A program made the position numbers and the translations under genes. 64,000 nucleotides of DNA from Holophagales bacterium (GTDB taxonomy: Bacteria > Acidobacteriota > Thermoanaerobaculia > UBA5066), in the NCBI GenBank assembly GCA_016716705.1, contig JADJVF010000010.1, positions 1-64,000 of the forward strand. The letters run 5' to 3'. Of this stretch, positions 60,131 through 64,000 are shown piece after piece; the stretch's first letter is position 1, and each line of letters opens with the position of its first letter. The notes under the pieces were generated by a model. The model worked only from the letters and a program-made list of their open reading frames with translations, was not told the origin of the DNA and did not search any database.

Positions 60131-62002
60131 CTACTTCCCGGACGCCGTGCCGAACGACGGCAGCGCCATCCCGACGGTAGCCTTCGCGGCCTGGGGCAGC
60201 TCTTCCGGCACGACGGGCCGCGGCCGATAGGTCGGGAGCGGGACCGACTTGCCGCCCGCGTAGATCGGGTGGCGCCCCTTGTCGCGGTACCAGTCGGCGA
60301 GCGTCGCCGTCTGGTGCATCTCCTCGATGATCTGCCTCCACCCCGCGCCCGTGTTGTAGGCGCAGAACGAGATCTCGCCGAGCTTCGTGCCGTACGGGAT
60401 GATGCACATTTCCGTCCGGCGGAAGTCGTAGTTGAAGAGGTCCTGGAACCACATTCCGGCGACGAGGAGGACGCGCCACGGGTAGCGCCCCTCCTTCGCG
60501 ATTCCCATCGACTTGCCGGTGTGGCCATCCATGATCTTCAGCGTCTCCAGGACGCCGAGGTTCTTGGGGACGCCGGCGGGCCGGATGTTGCGCGCCACGG
60601 CCAGGGCCGCCTGGAGGACCGTCAGGAAGCGCCCGCGGGCCGCGTCGGTCACGACGGTCAGGTCGCGCAGGAGCCGGTCGACGTCGAGGATCTGGGTGAC
60701 CGGGACCGCGTCGCCCGTCTTCTCGTGGACGAGGACCATCGTGGCGATGCCGCAGTTCGGGTGGCAGCCGCACTTCAGCGAGCCCCACTCGGCCTCGAGG
60801 CCGCCGAGGAGGTCGCGCAGGTCGGAGAAGGGGCCGGACGCCGAGAGCGGGAACCAGTCGCGCATGGGCTCGCCGAGGCCGGCCTGCGTCTTCACGTCGC
60901 TGGCCAGGTGCGAGAGCGTGTAGCGCTGCTTCTTTCGCGTCTCGTCGTCGATCTCCTCGTCCCGCCCGGTGAAGGAGACCGGCTGGAAGGAGAGCGCGTT
61001 GATCTTGTCGATGTTCCGGATCGCGAACCGGATGATGTCGCCGACCTGCTGGTTGTTGATCGTGTTGACGATCGTGATGACGAGGGTGACGTCGACACCC
61101 GCGGCCTTCAGGTTCTCGAGCGCGCGCAGCTTGACGTCGTAGAGGTTGTCGACGCCCCGGTGCTGGTTGTGCTCGTTCCCCACCCCGTCGAACTGCAGGT
61201 AAACGAGGCGCAGGCCCGCCTCGGCCGCGGCCTTTGCGAAGGCCGGCTCCTGCGCGAAGCGGATGCCGTTGGAGGCGCACTGGGCGGCGAAGTAGCCGAT
61301 CTCCTTCGAGTAGCGGATCGCGTCGAGGAAGAAGGGAGAAAGGGTCGGCTCGCCGCCCGAGAACTGGACCGAGACCTGCCGCTTCGGCTTGATGGACACC
61401 GCGTTGTCGAGGATCTCCTTCACGTCGTCCCAGGTCAGCTCGTGGACGTAGCCGACCTGGTTGGCGTCCATGAAGCAAGGGTTGCACATCATGTTGCAGC
61501 GGTTCGTCAGGTCCACCGTCAGGACCGCGCCGCGCCCGTAGCGGATCGACGACGAGCCGTGCTCGTGGAGCTTGTCCTTGCCGATCTTCACGTCCCGCCC
61601 GAAGAAGTTCCCCTCGAGCCGGCGGTAGAAATCCGCGTCGCTCGACATCAGGTCCTCGAACGTGCCGTGTTTCGGGCACGTCTTGACCATCCAGATCTCC
61701 TGGCCTCGCTGGACGATGTCGGCCGGGATCTCGCCCGGGTGACCGTCGATCAGGGCACGGAGATCCTCCTGGCCCTTCACGATGGCGTCGCGCACCTCGC
61801 GCGTGCAGACCGGGCAGAGGGAATCGGTTCGCCTCGGGAAGCCGAGCGGCGGCTTGCTGCGCTCGTGGCTTTTCGGCAGCGGCTCGGACGACCACGCCGG
61901 TTGGAAGGAGCGGGCCGGCACCTTCCGGTTGGCCCACTGGAACCCCTTCCAGGCGACGTCCGCGGTTCCCCGCACCGCCGAATAGAAAGCCTCACGCATC
62001 AT
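60131..62002 (-). CDS. Tes/MJ0619-like radical SAM enzyme (lipid biphytanyl-type coupling suspected)
   Basis: 623 residues from ATG 62002 with GGAGG upstream. N-terminal CPVC (63-66) and MVKTCPKHGTFEDLM, then radical SAM cluster TNRCNMMCNPCFMDANQVGYV (Cys169, 173, 176), VQFSGGEPTLSPFFLDAI, LRLVYLQFDGV, NNQQVGDIIRFAIRNIDKI and LSFQPVSFTGR. These blocks match, from memory, the MJ0619/Tes family, which joins lipid chains in archaeal tetraethers; bacterial relatives are implicated in membrane-spanning lipids. A second cysteine set CGCHPNCG lies near 395. The GCPFDCGLC-type cysteine motif of archaeal members, expected between CPKHG and the radical SAM motif, seems absent. Confidence 0.7.
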   Translation of the reverse strand: MMREAFYSAVRGTADVAWKGFQWANRKVPARSFQPAWSSEPLPKSHERSKPPLGFPRRTDSLCPVCTREVRDAIVKGQEDLRALIDGHPGEIPADIVQRGQEIWMVKTCPKHGTFEDLMSSDADFYRRLEGNFFGRDVKIGKDKLHEHGSSSIRYGRGAVLTVDLTNRCNMMCNPCFMDANQVGYVHELTWDDVKEILDNAVSIKPKRQVSVQFSGGEPTLSPFFLDAIRYSKEIGYFAAQCASNGIRFAQEPAFAKAAAEAGLRLVYLQFDGVGNEHNQHRGVDNLYDVKLRALENLKAAGVDVTLVITIVNTINNQQVGDIIRFAIRNIDKINALSFQPVSFTGRDEEIDDETRKKQRYTLSHLASDVKTQAGLGEPMRDWFPLSASGPFSDLRDLLGGLEAEWGSLKCGCHPNCGIATMVLVHEKTGDAVPVTQILDVDRLLRDLTVVTDAARGRFLTVLQAALAVARNIRPAGVPKNLGVLETLKIMDGHTGKSMGIAKEGRYPWRVLLVAGMWFQDLFNYDFRRTEMCIIPYGTKLGEISFCAYNTGAGWRQIIEEMHQTATLADWYRDKGRHPIYAGGKSVPLPTYRPRPVVPEELPQAAKATVGMALPSFGTASGK

Positions 62003-62097
62003 CTCGGATCCTCCATGAAGAGCGGCACGGGGCGCGCCTCCCAAGAGTCGCCCGCCGCCTAGAACATATAGCCGAGCAGAATACCATTCCGCTCCCG

Positions 62098-63216
62098 TCA
62101 AAGCCCCACTCGGACCGGGGAGAAGGGCGCCGCCGCCAGTGGAGGAGTCCTCCCCGTGACGAGGTCCGCCGCGAGTGCGGCCGCCGCGGGGGCCAGGAGC
62201 AGCTCGTCGGAGCCCCAACCAGAGGTAACGAACAGGCCGGGGCTGGTCGCCTCTCCAATCACGGGAACGCCGTCGGTCGCCGAGGCCTCCCGGCCCGCTC
62301 CCGCTTCGACGAGCGCCCAGCCGGAGGACGCCGGAACGAGGCGCCGGACCTCCGAGAGGAGCTCTGCTACGGACCCCGCGGTCGGGGAGGTCGACAGGGG
62401 CCCCGGCTCCGGCCTTCCGATGGCGAGGATCGTCCCGTCGCGGCGGGGGACCAGGGAGACACCCCGCGATCGCACGAGCCGTGTCGGGCGGTCGGGATCC
62501 GACGTGGCGTCCAGTCGCAGCCACGGCCGGATGGTGACGTCGAGCCGGAGGCGTGGGGCGCCGCCGACCCGGCCCGGACCGGCCCTGCCCGCGAGAACGA
62601 CGAACTCGGCCGGGAGCAGTCCCCCCGTCGTCTCGACCCCGGCAATCCGGCCTGCCGAGAGAAACACCGCGTGGACGGTGCTTCCCTCGTGAACCCTCAC
62701 CCCGGCGGCGCGGGCCGCCAGGACGAGAACACGGCCCACGCGGCCGGCCCTCGCCACCCCGTCGCGGGGAAAGGAGAACGCGGCCTGGAGCGAAGCAGAA
62801 AGCGCGGGCTCGCGCCCCCGCGCCTCCTCGGGCTCGAGCACCTCGAAGTGGATCCCCCGCGATCGTTGCGCGTCGAGGGCCCGGTCCAGGAGAACTTCCT
62901 CGGCGTCGTCGAGGGCCACCGTCATCGCGCCGCGTTCGTCGTACTCGCAGGGAAGCCCCGTCTCCTCCTCGAGGGCCGAGAGCCAGTCGGAGAAGAGGTG
63001 CCGGGAGAGAAGGGCGAGGTCGGCCAGCGCCTCGGGCGCGGCCTCCACCGCCGCCTGGGCCGCCACCGGCCCCCCGGGTGCCGACGGCACGCCGACCCGG
63101 GCCCCGGCCAGGAGGTCGACCGTCAGGTCGCGCCGGGCCAGCTCCAGCGCGAGAGCCGCCGCCGCGAGTCCGCCGCCCGCGACGACGACGTCCGCCGGCG
63201 CGAGCGAGCGCGTCAC
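62098..63216 (-). CDS. DAO-type FAD-dependent oxidoreductase (ThiO/glycine-oxidase-like)
   Basis: 372 residues from GTG 63216. Rossmann motif DVVVAGGGLAAAALALELARR, then EETGLPCEYDERGAMTVAL, LEPEEARGREPALS, and near the C-terminus GREASATDGVPVIGEATSPGLFVTSGWGSDELLLAP, the typical DAO-family ending where the substrate-contact segment and FAD pyrophosphate loop lie. A D-amino-acid or glycine oxidase; a thiamine role (ThiO) would need thiS/thiG neighbours, which are not here. Overlaps the EcsC-like gene by four bases (GTGA). Confidence 0.85.
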   Translation of the reverse strand: MTRSLAPADVVVAGGGLAAAALALELARRDLTVDLLAGARVGVPSAPGGPVAAQAAVEAAPEALADLALLSRHLFSDWLSALEEETGLPCEYDERGAMTVALDDAEEVLLDRALDAQRSRGIHFEVLEPEEARGREPALSASLQAAFSFPRDGVARAGRVGRVLVLAARAAGVRVHEGSTVHAVFLSAGRIAGVETTGGLLPAEFVVLAGRAGPGRVGGAPRLRLDVTIRPWLRLDATSDPDRPTRLVRSRGVSLVPRRDGTILAIGRPEPGPLSTSPTAGSVAELLSEVRRLVPASSGWALVEAGAGREASATDGVPVIGEATSPGLFVTSGWGSDELLLAPAAAALAADLVTGRTPPLAAAPFSPVRVGL

Positions 63217-63812
63217 GCGATCCGGCCCTCGGCGTCGAGTACCGGGCCGCTCCCCGGGATCTCCGGCGGCCCCCACCGTCGCTCCACGCGCGCGACGACC
63301 GCCCGGCCCACCGCCTGCACCACGCCGTAGTTGAGCGCCGCCGACGCCGCGACGCCGAGGAGCGGGACGACGTGCGCGAGCGAACGTCCCATCGCCCGCG
63401 CGGCGAGCTTCGTCGCGAGCTCTTCGGCGAGCCGGACCGTCAGCCGCCGCCCTACGGAGAGACCCGCGCCGGCCGCGAGCCCGGCGACGACCTCCAGAGC
63501 CCTCTCCTCCGGCTCGAGGTCGCCGCCGTAGAGGAGGTGGAGCCCGACGATCATCCGGCTCTGCAGGACGATGAGCGCCGCCAGCTCGGGCGCGGTCGCG
63601 ACGACGGCCGCCCATCCCGGGGGCGCGCTCGCCGCCGCGCCGACCAGCGCCGCCTTGCGGGCGGTCACGTTGACCATGAGGAGGGCCTTTCGCCGGGTGG
63701 GGAGCCCCTCGTGGCGCGATGCGAAGGTCCGGACGTCCTCCCGGATCCTCTCGACGTCGAGATCCGTCGATGCACGCTTCACGAGGGCGAGGAACGACTC
63801 GGCGATCTTCAC
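63213..63812 (-). CDS. EcsC-family-like membrane-associated protein
   Basis: 199 residues from GTG 63812 with GGAGGA upstream. Core: ARKAALVGAAASAPPGWAAVVATAPELAALIVLQSRMIVGLHLLYGG, then amphipathic helices with LAARAMGRSLAHVVPLLGVAASAALNYGVVQAVGRAVVARVERRWG. The pattern of Gly-rich hydrophobic helices and the NYG...VGRAV block fits EcsC/DUF697-like proteins of unknown function. Probably at the inner membrane. Confidence 0.6.
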   Translation of the reverse strand: MKIAESFLALVKRASTDLDVERIREDVRTFASRHEGLPTRRKALLMVNVTARKAALVGAAASAPPGWAAVVATAPELAALIVLQSRMIVGLHLLYGGDLEPEERALEVVAGLAAGAGLSVGRRLTVRLAEELATKLAARAMGRSLAHVVPLLGVAASAALNYGVVQAVGRAVVARVERRWGPPEIPGSGPVLDAEGRIA

Positions 63813-63901
63813 GGTGGCTCCTCCGAAGGTATCATCCGGCCGCCCGGCCGCCGGAACAAGGCGGCACCGGCGAATCGCGCCGGACGGAGAAGGAGGTCCT
63901 C

Positions 63902-64000
63902 GTGCTCGCGAATCGACACTTCCGTTTCGCCTTCGCCCTCTGGATGGGTCTCGCGCTCGCAGGAGCCTCTGCCGCCCCGGCCGAGGCCGCTGCGGCCCAG
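63902..64000 (+). CDS. start of an exported protein (cut by window end)
   Basis: Open frame from GTG 63902, with AAGGAGGT five bases upstream. The visible 33 residues are a signal peptide: a short basic start (LANRHFRFAFA), a hydrophobic core (LWMGLALAGASA) and an Ala-rich cleavage region. What the mature protein does cannot be seen. Confidence 0.6.
   Translation, partial: MLANRHFRFAFALWMGLALAGASAAPAEAAAAQ

Noticed and set aside
1..64000. tRNA or rRNA genes, CRISPR arrays, insertion sequences, phage genes, attachment sites, replication origin
   Set aside because: I looked for the usual signatures (clustered short repeats, transposase motifs, T-loop GGTTCGA contexts) and found none.

Overview
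This is about 64 kb of very GC-rich DNA from a Gram-negative bacterium. There is no rRNA, tRNA, IS element, prophage or CRISPR array that I can see. The envelope genes (ADP-heptose/LPS core synthesis, heptosyltransferase, a TamB/BamA-type protein), a PilT-like ATPase, multihaem cytochromes, an archaemetzincin and a Tes-like radical SAM lipid enzyme would fit an Acidobacteriota-like or 'deltaproteobacterial'-type organism. That placement is inference from gene content only; no phylogenetic marker was tested. About a dozen genes carry single-base frameshifts, several at C or G runs, with sound protein on both sides. I read these mainly as sequencing or assembly errors, concentrated in the first 3.3 kb.

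Layout. 1-2531: CaiB-type CoA-transferase (cut by the window edge) and the two subunits of an isopropylmalate dehydratase-like enzyme. 2558-10031: a small membrane protein, SOUL haem-binding protein, FHA protein, secreted phospholipase-C-like protein, FlK-like thioesterase, globin, and an ABC ATPase/permease pair. 10040-20517: the most coherent system in the window, a respiratory complex operon (small membrane protein, GcvH-like protein, pentahaem cytochrome, Tat-exported molybdopterin-oxidoreductase-like subunit, four-cluster ferredoxin, NrfD-type membrane subunit, second GcvH-like protein). It is preceded by a sigma-54-type promoter and a perfect 14-bp inverted repeat. It is followed, on the opposite strand, by a three-gene regulatory operon: a histidine kinase with two c-type haem motifs in its sensor domain, an archaemetzincin protease and an NtrC-type activator. 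Inference: the activator drives the complex in response to a redox or haem-ligand signal.

20648-32097: a zinc peptidase, a degenerate PP2C-like protein, a 1524-residue acyl-CoA-synthetase/GNAT fusion, YjbQ, and an esterase with duplicated C-terminal modules. 32077-40904: LPS and redox genes. A glycosyltransferase and a heptosyltransferase diverge from one short promoter region; a reverse-strand run with 4-bp overlaps carries purL, a redoxin, tlpA, gmhB, an unknown gene, hldE and gmhA. 40961-50034: aminotransferase, DUF4198-like protein, a 1971-residue single-chain TamB-BamA fusion, and YceI. 50113-55644: PilT-like ATPase, TPR protein, RlmN (apparently starting at CTG), a small unknown protein, phytoene/squalene synthase and a geranylgeranyl-reductase-like flavoprotein. 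55803-64000: TIGR03960-type radical SAM protein, a PTPS-III-like pterin enzyme, an MFS transporter, a Tes-like radical SAM enzyme, an amino-acid-oxidase-like flavoprotein, an EcsC-like protein and the start of a secreted protein.

Two genome habits recur: start/stop overlaps of the ATGA, GTGA or CTGA kind inside operons, and TAnnnT boxes placed 6-8 bases before start codons, which suggests leaderless mRNAs.
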